Assembly: GCA_043763625.1 (NCBI GenBank)
Contig: JAYULL010000123.1
Coordinates: 1 to 38,344 of the forward strand
Reading direction: 5' to 3'
Origin: Rubrolithibacter sp043763625
Lineage (GTDB): Bacteria; Bacteroidota; Bacteroidia; Sphingobacteriales; Sphingobacteriaceae
DNA length: 38,344 nt
Made by a program: the position numbers and the translations under genes. Numbering within the stretch: position 1 is the stretch's first letter; every line of letters starts with the position of its first letter. The notes under the pieces were generated by a model. It had not been told where the DNA came from. It made no database searches and saw nothing but the letters and a program-made list of their open reading frames with translations. Shown here one piece after another: positions 8,558 to 16,518 of the stretch.

Positions 8558-8758
8558 TTAATTTTTGTCTTTTTGATAGTAATGCAACTTGGTAACAATT
8601 AAGACAGTAATAGTGAGTGCAAAATGCGGTATTAGCGAAGGCACTAAAGAAGAATTTACAATCCAAACAAGAAACATCAGGCCAACCGTAATTAATGTTA
8701 AAACTGAAAAGAAAACATAGGATGCGGATGTTTGAAAAGCTGCTATTATTTGTGCCAT
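8558..8758 (-). CDS. Small two-helix membrane protein, unknown function
   Basis: A 66-residue protein with two hydrophobic segments (about residues 14-34 and 40-57) and a basic, lysine-rich tail (HYYQKDKN). An ATG start and a clean open frame support a real gene, but I recognise no family. It lies between glgB and the amidase gene on the same strand, with gaps of more than 100 bases on both sides, so it is probably transcribed on its own. It has no metal-binding or catalytic motif. Confidence 0.5.
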   Translation of the reverse strand: MAQIIAAFQTSASYVFFSVLTLITVGLMFLVWIVNSSLVPSLIPHFALTITVLIVTKLHYYQKDKN

Positions 8759-8904
8759 AGTGAGAACTTATTTTTTTAATCAGTTCTCATTATTCGTTAA
8801 AAGGTTTACAATAGTTTCGAGAATCTCAAATATGTGAAATTGCTATACAGATTTTTACAATACAATACCGTTCCATGAAAATTATTCACCTGCCTTGCCG
8901 AAAA

Positions 8905-10833
8905 CTAAACCGGTTTCAAAATTACACCCGCCAACGGAGGTAAGTTAACTGCTATTGAGTGATTTTTATTCATCCAAGAAATTGATTCGGATTGGAGCTC
9001 TTCTTGCATGCTGAAACTACTTCCGTAAAACTGATGCCGGTCTGAATTGAAAATCACTTTCCACGTTCCTTCCAGCGGAACACCTAAACGATAATTATTA
9101 CGAGGAACGGGAGTCAGGTTAAGAATAATAACCAACTGCTCTTTCTCAACATCGCCTTTACGTACATACACTAAAGTAGAATTGGCGGAATCGCCTACAT
9201 CTAACCACTCAAAACCGGTATTACTGAAGTTCTTTTGGTACAGTGCAGGTTCGTTTTTATAAAGGTTATTGAGTTCTTTAACCAACGCTTTAGTGCCTAC
9301 ATGAGGGGCGTATTGCAATAAATGCCACTGTAATGAATGTTGCAGGTTCCACTCTTCGCTTTGCCCAAATTCACTTCCCATAAAAAGAAGCTTTGTGCCA
9401 ACATGCGTAAACATATAAGTAAACAGCAAACGAAGATTCGCAAACTTTTGCCATTCGTCGCCGGGCATTTTGTTAAGTAAAGATTTTTTTCCGTGTACCA
9501 CTTCGTCGTGCGAAAGCGGCAGCATAAAATTTTCGGTAAAAGCGTAAACAGTACTGAACGTAATTTGCCCGTGATGATATTTTCTGTTAATAGGATCTTC
9601 TTGAAAATACTTTAAGGTATCGTTCATCCAACCCATCATCCATTTCATACCGAAGCCTAATCCGCCACTGAATACCGGTTTGCTGACGCCGGGCCACGAA
9701 GTAGACTCTTCGGCAATGGTTTGCACGTCCGGAAAGTGTTGATATACGGCCACATTAAATTCTTTAAGAAATTCTACCGCTTCAAGATTTTCTCTTCCTC
9801 CATGTTCATTAGGTATCCATTCGCCTTCATTACGCGAATAGTCAAGGTAAAGCATAGATGCAACGGCATCTACTCGCAATCCGTCGATGTGATAGCGTTC
9901 TAACCAAAAAATCGCGTTACTGATCAAAAATGCCTTTATCTCGTTCCGACCGTAATTGAAAATATACGATTTCCAATCCGGATGAAATCCCTTTCGCTCG
10001 TCGGCATGTTCATATAAATGCGTCCCGTCAAACCGGTATAAACCGTGAGCATCTCCCGGATAATGAGACGGTACCCAATCTAAAATCACACCTATTCCCG
10101 CTTTGTGAAGTTCTTCCACTAAAAACATAAAATCCTGCGGAGTACCGTATCTGGAAGAAGCTGCAAAAAAACCGGTGATTTGGTATCCCCACGAGGGGTA
10201 ATACGGATGTTCCATTACAGGCATAAACTCCGCATGAGTAAAGCCCATGTCTTTTATATACGGAACTAAATTTTTTGCGATCTGGCGATAATTTAAAAAG
10301 GTATCAGGAGACTCAATATCGCGAGCCCAAGAACCCAAGTGAAGCTCGTAAATGGACCACGGCGCATCTAAGGCATTTTTACTTGCCCGATTTTGCATCC
10401 ACTCATTGTCTTTCCATTCGTACCAAGTATCCCAAACAAAAGATGCAGTTAGGGGAGGTTCTTCCCATCGCAAAGCAAAAGGATCGCCTTTTTCAAGCTC
10501 TTCGCCTGAAGAGGAATGTAAAAAGTATTTATAAACCTCGCCATTGCCTACTTGAGGGATAAAACCCTCCCAAATACCGGAGCCGTCCCATCGTACATAA
10601 AGATTATGGCTATGGCGATTCCAGCCGTTGAAGTTGCCTATAACGGAAACGTGAGTGGCGTTTGGAGCCCAAACCGCAAAATAAGTTCCGATTACTCCTT
10701 CATGTTCAAGTACATGAGAACCCAGCTTTTCGTATAATTTATAGTGCTTCCCGCCCTTAAACAGAAATATATCGAATTCAGTGAAACGGGTATAAGGAAT
10801 AACAGATAAAGAAAAACTGCCGGTTTGGTTCAT
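8905..10833 (-). CDS. glgB: 1,4-alpha-glucan (glycogen) branching enzyme
   Basis: A 642-residue enzyme that cuts an alpha-1,4 glucan chain and reattaches it through an alpha-1,6 bond. Residues of about 30-135 form the CBM48 domain (YFAVWAPNATHVSVIGNFNG). The GH13 catalytic barrel follows: DWVPSH at 252-257, the nucleophile D322 in GLRVDAV, the acid/base glutamate at 375 in IAEEST, and the third acid D443 in LSHDEVVHG. The C-terminal beta domain runs from about 550. The length fits the shorter GlgB class lacking the extra N-terminal CBM of the E. coli enzyme (about 730). It is followed downstream by a small membrane-protein gene. No other glycogen genes (glgA, glgC, glgP) are in the window; the restriction cassette lies immediately upstream. 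Confidence 0.94.
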   Translation of the reverse strand: MNQTGSFSLSVIPYTRFTEFDIFLFKGGKHYKLYEKLGSHVLEHEGVIGTYFAVWAPNATHVSVIGNFNGWNRHSHNLYVRWDGSGIWEGFIPQVGNGEVYKYFLHSSSGEELEKGDPFALRWEEPPLTASFVWDTWYEWKDNEWMQNRASKNALDAPWSIYELHLGSWARDIESPDTFLNYRQIAKNLVPYIKDMGFTHAEFMPVMEHPYYPSWGYQITGFFAASSRYGTPQDFMFLVEELHKAGIGVILDWVPSHYPGDAHGLYRFDGTHLYEHADERKGFHPDWKSYIFNYGRNEIKAFLISNAIFWLERYHIDGLRVDAVASMLYLDYSRNEGEWIPNEHGGRENLEAVEFLKEFNVAVYQHFPDVQTIAEESTSWPGVSKPVFSGGLGFGMKWMMGWMNDTLKYFQEDPINRKYHHGQITFSTVYAFTENFMLPLSHDEVVHGKKSLLNKMPGDEWQKFANLRLLFTYMFTHVGTKLLFMGSEFGQSEEWNLQHSLQWHLLQYAPHVGTKALVKELNNLYKNEPALYQKNFSNTGFEWLDVGDSANSTLVYVRKGDVEKEQLVIILNLTPVPRNNYRLGVPLEGTWKVIFNSDRHQFYGSSFSMQEELQSESISWMNKNHSIAVNLPPLAGVILKPV

Positions 10834-10983
10834 TTTTTGAAGTTAGGCAACGGTTTATTAACAATTATTTCCCTTTCGGGTTCTTTAAAAACTTTACGAA
10901 TATAGTTTACGGGCGGGGATTTTGCAGGTTAAAGTGTTGTACTTTTTTATGGAAATTATTCCGGTTAAGTAGTGAAAAAATAA

Positions 10984-12047
10984 TTAAAGGAATCGAATTT
11001 GTAAGTTTAGTTTTATATAATTAGCCCCATCCCGTTCATAAATATCCCCAAAAGCATGTCTCGTGGTGCTTGGTGTATCTAATCTAGTATTATTAAAGAG
11101 ATAATCTTCAAATTGATTTTTATCATAAATATGATAACATAATAGTTCACCGTCTTCCTTCACGATGATATATCCTCCTGTTGCTTCATATATTCCACGC
11201 CATGGCTTCCCAGGTTTGAGTCCTAGGGCGACATCTGTTAAGAATCTTTTTATTTTATGCTCGTAAAAGTTTTGCTTAAAGTCGACGTCAAAATTTAAAG
11301 GATTTGAATCACTTACAAAGCTAGTAAGATCAGATAGTTTAGTAAATCCCGAACAGTAATATAAAAGAACTACTTCTCCTAAAATTTCCGGCAAGCAGTA
11401 ATCCACATACATAAGATTATTTTGAATAATTCTGTTTGCTAGCTTTTCAAACTTTACAGAAGCTCCAATAGTTTCTAAATAGGCAAATTTGGCCTGGAAG
11501 AATTTTATTGAATTTACTGCTTCTAAATGTTTTTGATCGACACCTTCTATCTGATAAATAAAACTTGTATTATCACCATTAGCATTAAATAGGGTTGAAG
11601 GACTTCCTAACTTTGATTTGATACTAAATCCCCGCTCGCTCAGTAAACCCGTCCTTAAATCATGTAAAACAACCGTTATATCTGTTTTATCAATCGATTT
11701 GGCTTTTAAGGATAAGCAATAAATACTCGACATGAATTGTTCCATCTCGGGTATCCTAAATACACCACTAGCTCCCTTTATTATCCCAAATAATTCCTCT
11801 GCTTTGTGCTTAAAAGACCTGATAGGCACTTTTATTGCATCCGATGTTGAATTAGTTATGAGGATGTGTTCGTCTTGAATTATATATTTGAAATCACCAG
11901 AAGTCTCTCTTCTAAGTACGCTAATTAAAGGATAATAAAATCCTCAATTTTACTTAAATGGGCGTTACCAGGGAATAGCTTGCGATCACTTAGAAGTTTA
12001 AGAAAAGTATAAATCTCACTCCACTCACCCTTATTTCCTGTGAGCAT
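10984..12047 (-). pseudogene. HpaII-family type II restriction endonuclease (CCGG), one-base frameshift
   Basis: The intact part (281 codons from 11829) resembles the HpaII endonuclease family: GFSIKSKLGSPSTLFNA in the middle and RHAFGDIYERDG plus IKLNLQIRFL at the end. The same frame stays open back to 11947 and gives sensible protein (FYYPLISVLRRETSGDFKY) with no start. A second frame starts at ATG 12047, overlaps the methyltransferase end by 17 bases, reads MLTGNKGEWSEIYTFLKLLS to KIEDF, and stops at once. Adding one A to the A4 run at 11937-11940 (a T on the coding strand) fuses the two into 354 residues, matching HpaII (about 358). As sequenced, the enzyme is truncated after some 40 residues. 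Whether that is real or a homopolymer error is open. The family call is from motif memory. Confidence 0.8.
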
Positions 12048-13311
12048 ATACTTTTTTCATCTGATAAAGTATCTTTTTTGCCGTTGCTTGAATTGCAGGA
12101 ACTGCTACGGAATTCCCAAATTGTTTGTATGCCGAAGCATCTGCAACAACAATTCGAAAGTTCTCCGGGAATCCTTGAAGACGAGCCCATTCGCGAGGAG
12201 TCATTTTACGAATACCTTCTCGATTTACTTCGCCTTTAATTTTAGTTTTGGGAGTGAAATCTTCTAACCTGTGGTCATAAACTAAGTTTCTTTCCCTACC
12301 CATTCCACCAACAACCACTGCGTTTGCTATTCCTTCATCAGGAATAATTTCGAACCCGAATCCATTGCCTTTGCTTTCATGTCGCTTTCTATGCTCCTGC
12401 AATGTTTTTAAATATTGAGTAGATAAGTAATATTTTGCACTTACTGTGTAATTTTCTTTTACTTGCGAAAACGAAACAGGCAATTTCACCGGGTCCGGAT
12501 ACTCAAAGTTATTAATTCCGGTTTCTTTGCTAAATCCTACGATAAATATTCGCTCTCTATTTTGGGGTACTCCGAATTCTTTAGCATTCATGATCTGTGG
12601 TTCCGGAACGAAATACCCCAAATCATTTCGTAATACATTGAGGATAGTTGAGAGTGTTTTACCTTTATCGTGATTTCTCAAGCCCTTTACATTTTCTAGA
12701 AAAATTGCTTTGGGCTTTTTCTTTCTGATTATTTCAGCTACGTCAAAAAACAGCGTTCCCCTGGTATCTTCAAATCCACCTCGCCTACCCGCAATAGAGA
12801 AGGCTTGACAAGGAAATCCTGCACATAAAACATCAAAATCCTCAGGAATAAAATTTTTAATTTCTTCTTTGGTAATATCGCCGAAAGGCACTTCCCCGAA
12901 ATTTGCTTCGTAAGTTCTTTGAGCAGCTTTATCCCACTCGCTCGTAAACAAACATTTACCACCCAAATTTTGCATCGCAATTCTAAACCCGCCAATTCCC
13001 GCAAATAAATCTATGAAAGTGAAATGATAGTCTTTCTGCTCGGAAAAGGGGATATCTTGTTGTTTAAAGATGAGATATTGCAATGCTTCCTCTGCTAATT
13101 CACTATTAATAATTTGTTTCGGATATTTAAACTCTAGTACACGCTCAACATAATTTAATGCTTCTTTCCTTAAGCCTCTACCAATATCTAGCTTATGGTT
13201 ATGCAAATAATGAGTTAGGGTAGCTTTTCCATGTTCCGAAATATCAATCGCCCCGATTTTAAGGTCAGTATGCAATATGTCGTCATAGTTTAGCTTTTCT
13301 TGTACTTTCAT
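12031..13311 (-). CDS. DNA (cytosine-5-)-methyltransferase, M.HpaII-like
   Basis: A 426-residue C5 methyltransferase that would methylate cytosine in the cassette's target, probably CCGG. Motifs appear in canonical order: I (DLFAGIGGFR, 101-110), IV with catalytic C168 (GFPCQAFS), VI (ENV, 206-208), VIII (QNRERIFIVGF, 250-260), IX (TPREWARLQGFP) and X (AYKQFGNSVAVPA). The roughly 95 residues before motif I are extra compared with minimal enzymes; they are mostly helical and may be a DNA-binding or regulatory extension. All motifs are intact, so the enzyme should be active even though the endonuclease is broken. It overlaps the vsr end by 29 bases and the endonuclease start by 17, a compact three-gene operon. 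Specificity is inferred from the partner endonuclease. Confidence 0.92.
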   Translation of the reverse strand: MKVQEKLNYDDILHTDLKIGAIDISEHGKATLTHYLHNHKLDIGRGLRKEALNYVERVLEFKYPKQIINSELAEEALQYLIFKQQDIPFSEQKDYHFTFIDLFAGIGGFRIAMQNLGGKCLFTSEWDKAAQRTYEANFGEVPFGDITKEEIKNFIPEDFDVLCAGFPCQAFSIAGRRGGFEDTRGTLFFDVAEIIRKKKPKAIFLENVKGLRNHDKGKTLSTILNVLRNDLGYFVPEPQIMNAKEFGVPQNRERIFIVGFSKETGINNFEYPDPVKLPVSFSQVKENYTVSAKYYLSTQYLKTLQEHRKRHESKGNGFGFEIIPDEGIANAVVVGGMGRERNLVYDHRLEDFTPKTKIKGEVNREGIRKMTPREWARLQGFPENFRIVVADASAYKQFGNSVAVPAIQATAKKILYQMKKVYAHRK

Positions 13312-13714
13312 TTATTTCCTGTTCGATTCTTGACACACAATTTTGTAAATTCTTCTTGATTTCACTTCCCCAAAATCGTAAAATTTTCCAATCTTCTTCG
13401 AGCAAGTGCTCATTTACCTCTTTGTCGCGTTCTATATTTCGGGCTATCTTTTTGTGCCAAAAGTCAATGTTGCTTTTATGTTCAAGCTTCCGAGTTTCCC
13501 AGTCTTTACCGTGCCAAAACTCACTGTCGATAAAGATGGCAATTTTAAACTTTTTAAATGTTAAATCCGGCTTGCCGAATACGGCTTTATCATTTTTCCG
13601 GTATCGATAACCGAGAGCCCACAATTCTTTAGCTAAAATAACTTCAATTACAGAACCTTTAGATTTAACGGCCTGCATGTTTTTTCGCCTTTGTTCTTTT
13701 GTAAGCTTGTTCAC
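13283..13714 (-). CDS. vsr: Very short patch repair endonuclease (Vsr)
   Basis: A 143-residue endonuclease that nicks beside T:G mismatches created when 5-methylcytosine deaminates. Family features are the N-terminal LTKEQRRKNMQAVKSKG, the metal-binding aspartate D50 in FGKPDLTF, FWHG at 66-69, and IDFWHKKIARNIERD further on. The cysteine zinc ligands I remember from E. coli Vsr are not evident (FIDSEFWHG where E. coli has a cysteine, and FWGSEI near the end), so the zinc site may be lost or built differently. It is the first gene of the cassette and overlaps the methyltransferase start. This position makes sense, since it would protect methylated CCGG sites from C-to-T mutation. A vsr-like gene also accompanies the original HpaII system. 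Confidence 0.9.
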   Translation of the reverse strand: MNKLTKEQRRKNMQAVKSKGSVIEVILAKELWALGYRYRKNDKAVFGKPDLTFKKFKIAIFIDSEFWHGKDWETRKLEHKSNIDFWHKKIARNIERDKEVNEHLLEEDWKILRFWGSEIKKNLQNCVSRIEQEINESTRKAKL

Positions 13715-13836
13715 GGTTCTCAGTTTTCGGCAATGAGCTTTGAGCTTACCTCTAAACTTAAAACTTACGAAATTGTTATCCTACTATGACTAATCAAGCT
13801 TTTAAATTATACCCTTTAAGGTTTAATGTCATACAC

Positions 13837-16308
13837 CTACTTCAGCACCTGTATCTCCTTAAAGTTCTTATTCGCCTTTACCCGAATTCGATTCAACTCA
13901 TCAAAAACTAACTCTCCGACAGCTTCTTTCCCGTCTATTAAAACTTTCGAGGGCAGAAAAGGTAAACCTATAAGCTTAAGATCATAAGTTTCGTAGCGGG
14001 GAGTGAATAATCCTTCTATTGATTGATGAATAGTCATTGCGCTTTCTGTTCCGTTTACTACAAATTTTTTCTCCATGTAAATATCTTGCTCGTAAGCGAA
14101 CGTATCGCCGTGATCTTCAAAGTAAAAGGAATTAACTTCGTAATCAGAATAATAAATCTGGAACATCAATTCGTCAATTTCTTTTTCTCCTACATACTGC
14201 ATCAACGGCCATTCGGGTATTACAGAACCGGCACGGACAAAGATCGGCATGCTGTCTAAAGGAGTAGGGACCAAGTGTTCTTTACTGCCTTCAAGCAACT
14301 CGTGAGACCAGTAATCGTACCATTTTCCTTTCGGAAGATAAACTATCTTAGATTTTTGTCCGGGAATTGAGACCGCAGAAATAAGAATTTTATCACCAAA
14401 TGTAAACTCCTCTTCACGGAAGTGATTGCTTTTTTCTTCTTGTTCGATCATCACAACCGGTCTTAATATCGGGAAACCGTAACGATGATTTTCCCAAAAG
14501 GCAGAATAAATATAAGGAAGAAGCCGGTAACGCAGTTCGATGAATTTGCGGTTTATTGCTTCAAATTCCGGCCCGAAGCTCCAGGGTTCGCGTTCGCGAG
14601 TATCGCCGGCAGAGTGTGCCCGCATAAGCGGAGAAAATACGCCTAATTGCACCCAACGTGTAAACAGCTCGCCGTCAGGTTCTCCGGTAAAACCGCCTAT
14701 GTCTGTTCCGCAAAACGAAATGCCGGAAACCGAGAGACGCTGGCATTGCATAGAACCTAATCTCAAGTGCTCCCAAGAAGCAACATTATCGCCCGTCCAA
14801 ACGGAAGAATACCGCTGAACGCCGGAATAGCCGGCACGAGTAATAGTAAAAGGACGTTTGTTTCGGTGAAGCTTTTTTAAACCCTCATAAGTTGCACGCA
14901 CCATTTGCATACCGTAAATATTGTGTGCTTTACGATGCGAACCGCGATACCCGTCGTATTGATGACGCACATCTAAGGGGAAGCTTCCAGAACCGAAAAC
15001 AGCCGGTTCATTCATGTCGTTCCAAATACCGGCAACGCCGGCATCAAGTAATTCCTTAAACAAACCTCCCCACCATTCTCTAACTTCAGGATTTGTAAAA
15101 TCAGGGAACTGGCAGCGCCCGGGCCAAACGTGGCCCTCCATAAAGTAATCGTCGCTTCTGCGGCAAAAGTATTTATTGGCTCTGCCCTCACGAAACACAT
15201 GATAATTCCCGTCAACTTTAATTCCGGGATCAATTATTACAACGGTTTTAAATCCTTGATCCGACAGCTCTTTGGTCATTCGTTTCGGATCTGGGAAGTA
15301 TTTCTTATTCCAGGTAAAGCAGCGATAGCCGTCCATGTAATCAATGTCCAAATAAATGGCATCGCAAGGAATGTTTCGACTCCGGAAGTTATGGGCAAGT
15401 TTTTTTACTTTACTTTCCGGATAATAACTCCATCGGCATTGATGAAAACCCAAGGCCCATTGGGGCGGCATGGGGTGGGTGCCTGTAAGTGAATGATAAC
15501 GTTTTACCACGTCCATCATTTTGGGCCCGTGGATATAGTAGTATTGAAGCTCGCCGCCATCGGCCCAGAAACTGGTTTTACCGGACTCTTGATTTGCAAA
15601 GTCGAAGTGAGCTTTAAAGGTATTGTCAAAGAAAATTCCGTAAGCAGTTCCTTTGGTTACTCCTACATAAAAAGGAATAGAGCGATAAAGTGGATCTTGA
15701 CCTTTAGCGAAAGAATATGTGTCAGTATTCCAATTTACTAAGCGTTGTCCGCGTAAATTAAAAGAAGTTGTTTTATCGCCTAAGCCAAAAAAGCTTTCAT
15801 CGGGCTTGCAAACTTTAGTACAATACACATAATAGCCTCCGAAATCAGAATTCTCTTCCCAATGCATCGGCACTTGATCTTCATTAATGATATCGTCCCT
15901 ATTATCAACAAAGGAAATATGAAAATCTTTTTTTCGAATAATGCAAGTTATGGTATTAGTTTCAACACGATATTCTTCCGGAGTATCATCAAATGAAAAT
16001 ACCGTTACTTTCTGATCCGGGCTTGGAACGGCGTAAGAAAACTCCTCCAAGAAAACTCCGTGAGGCGCTAATCTAACCCGGATAATTTCATCGCTGATTA
16101 TTCGAACTTCTACACGTGCCTCCCCGTCAGAAAAATAAAATTTATTGTCGTTTTGCTTATACTCAATAACGCCGGTTAAATACGTTTTCTCTATCGGCTT
16201 TAAGCCTATTATGGGGTTATTAACATGTTGAACACCTTCTTCTAATTCTTCTATGCTAAACTCAACCTTAGGCAGATCTTTTGAAATTAAATCGTTATTT
16301 TCTTCCAT
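13837..16308 (-). CDS. Glycoside hydrolase family 31 alpha-glucosidase
   Basis: An 823-residue enzyme that releases glucose from alpha-glucosides. Residues of about 45-270 form the N-terminal beta-sandwich (GLGDKTTSFNLRG near 175-187). The catalytic barrel starts near PPQWALGFHQCRWSY (281-295) and includes YLDIDYMDGYRCFTW, the nucleophile D431 in the GH31 signature GIWNDMNEP, and the acid/base D507 in SSVWTGDN. C-terminal beta domains fill from about 640 on. The length fits the family (700-900). No signal peptide is seen: the N-terminus is acidic, so the enzyme is probably cytoplasmic and would act on imported or stored alpha-glucans, consistent with glgB nearby. It lies on the same strand as the restriction cassette and may have been next to glgB before the cassette arrived. 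Confidence 0.93.
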   Translation of the reverse strand: MEENNDLISKDLPKVEFSIEELEEGVQHVNNPIIGLKPIEKTYLTGVIEYKQNDNKFYFSDGEARVEVRIISDEIIRVRLAPHGVFLEEFSYAVPSPDQKVTVFSFDDTPEEYRVETNTITCIIRKKDFHISFVDNRDDIINEDQVPMHWEENSDFGGYYVYCTKVCKPDESFFGLGDKTTSFNLRGQRLVNWNTDTYSFAKGQDPLYRSIPFYVGVTKGTAYGIFFDNTFKAHFDFANQESGKTSFWADGGELQYYYIHGPKMMDVVKRYHSLTGTHPMPPQWALGFHQCRWSYYPESKVKKLAHNFRSRNIPCDAIYLDIDYMDGYRCFTWNKKYFPDPKRMTKELSDQGFKTVVIIDPGIKVDGNYHVFREGRANKYFCRRSDDYFMEGHVWPGRCQFPDFTNPEVREWWGGLFKELLDAGVAGIWNDMNEPAVFGSGSFPLDVRHQYDGYRGSHRKAHNIYGMQMVRATYEGLKKLHRNKRPFTITRAGYSGVQRYSSVWTGDNVASWEHLRLGSMQCQRLSVSGISFCGTDIGGFTGEPDGELFTRWVQLGVFSPLMRAHSAGDTREREPWSFGPEFEAINRKFIELRYRLLPYIYSAFWENHRYGFPILRPVVMIEQEEKSNHFREEEFTFGDKILISAVSIPGQKSKIVYLPKGKWYDYWSHELLEGSKEHLVPTPLDSMPIFVRAGSVIPEWPLMQYVGEKEIDELMFQIYYSDYEVNSFYFEDHGDTFAYEQDIYMEKKFVVNGTESAMTIHQSIEGLFTPRYETYDLKLIGLPFLPSKVLIDGKEAVGELVFDELNRIRVKANKNFKEIQVLK

Positions 16309-16518
16309 TAAACTATATTCTTCGCAATTTAAAATAACGCCAACAACAGGCGTTACAACACTTATTTATATTAAACCTTTAGAGCGGGTTAAACTACGAA
16401 AAATAGCCGAATTTGAGGGATATGGAATGTGATTGTGATAAATTTCGAGCTAAAATTTTTGAATTTACACAAAGAAAGTAACGCTTTGCCAGCAATTTCG
16501 CTTTTTCCGTTAATCTAA

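Noticed and set aside
12738..13004. 88-codon minus-strand ORF inside the methyltransferase gene
   Set aside because: It lies wholly within the methyltransferase, whose catalytic motifs are intact in the main frame; it shows no family features.
14540..14818. 92-codon plus-strand ORF opposite the GH31 gene, and similar antisense ORFs at 15130-15492 and 15493-15741
   Set aside because: All are antisense to conserved catalytic segments of the alpha-glucosidase and have composition expected of shadow frames.
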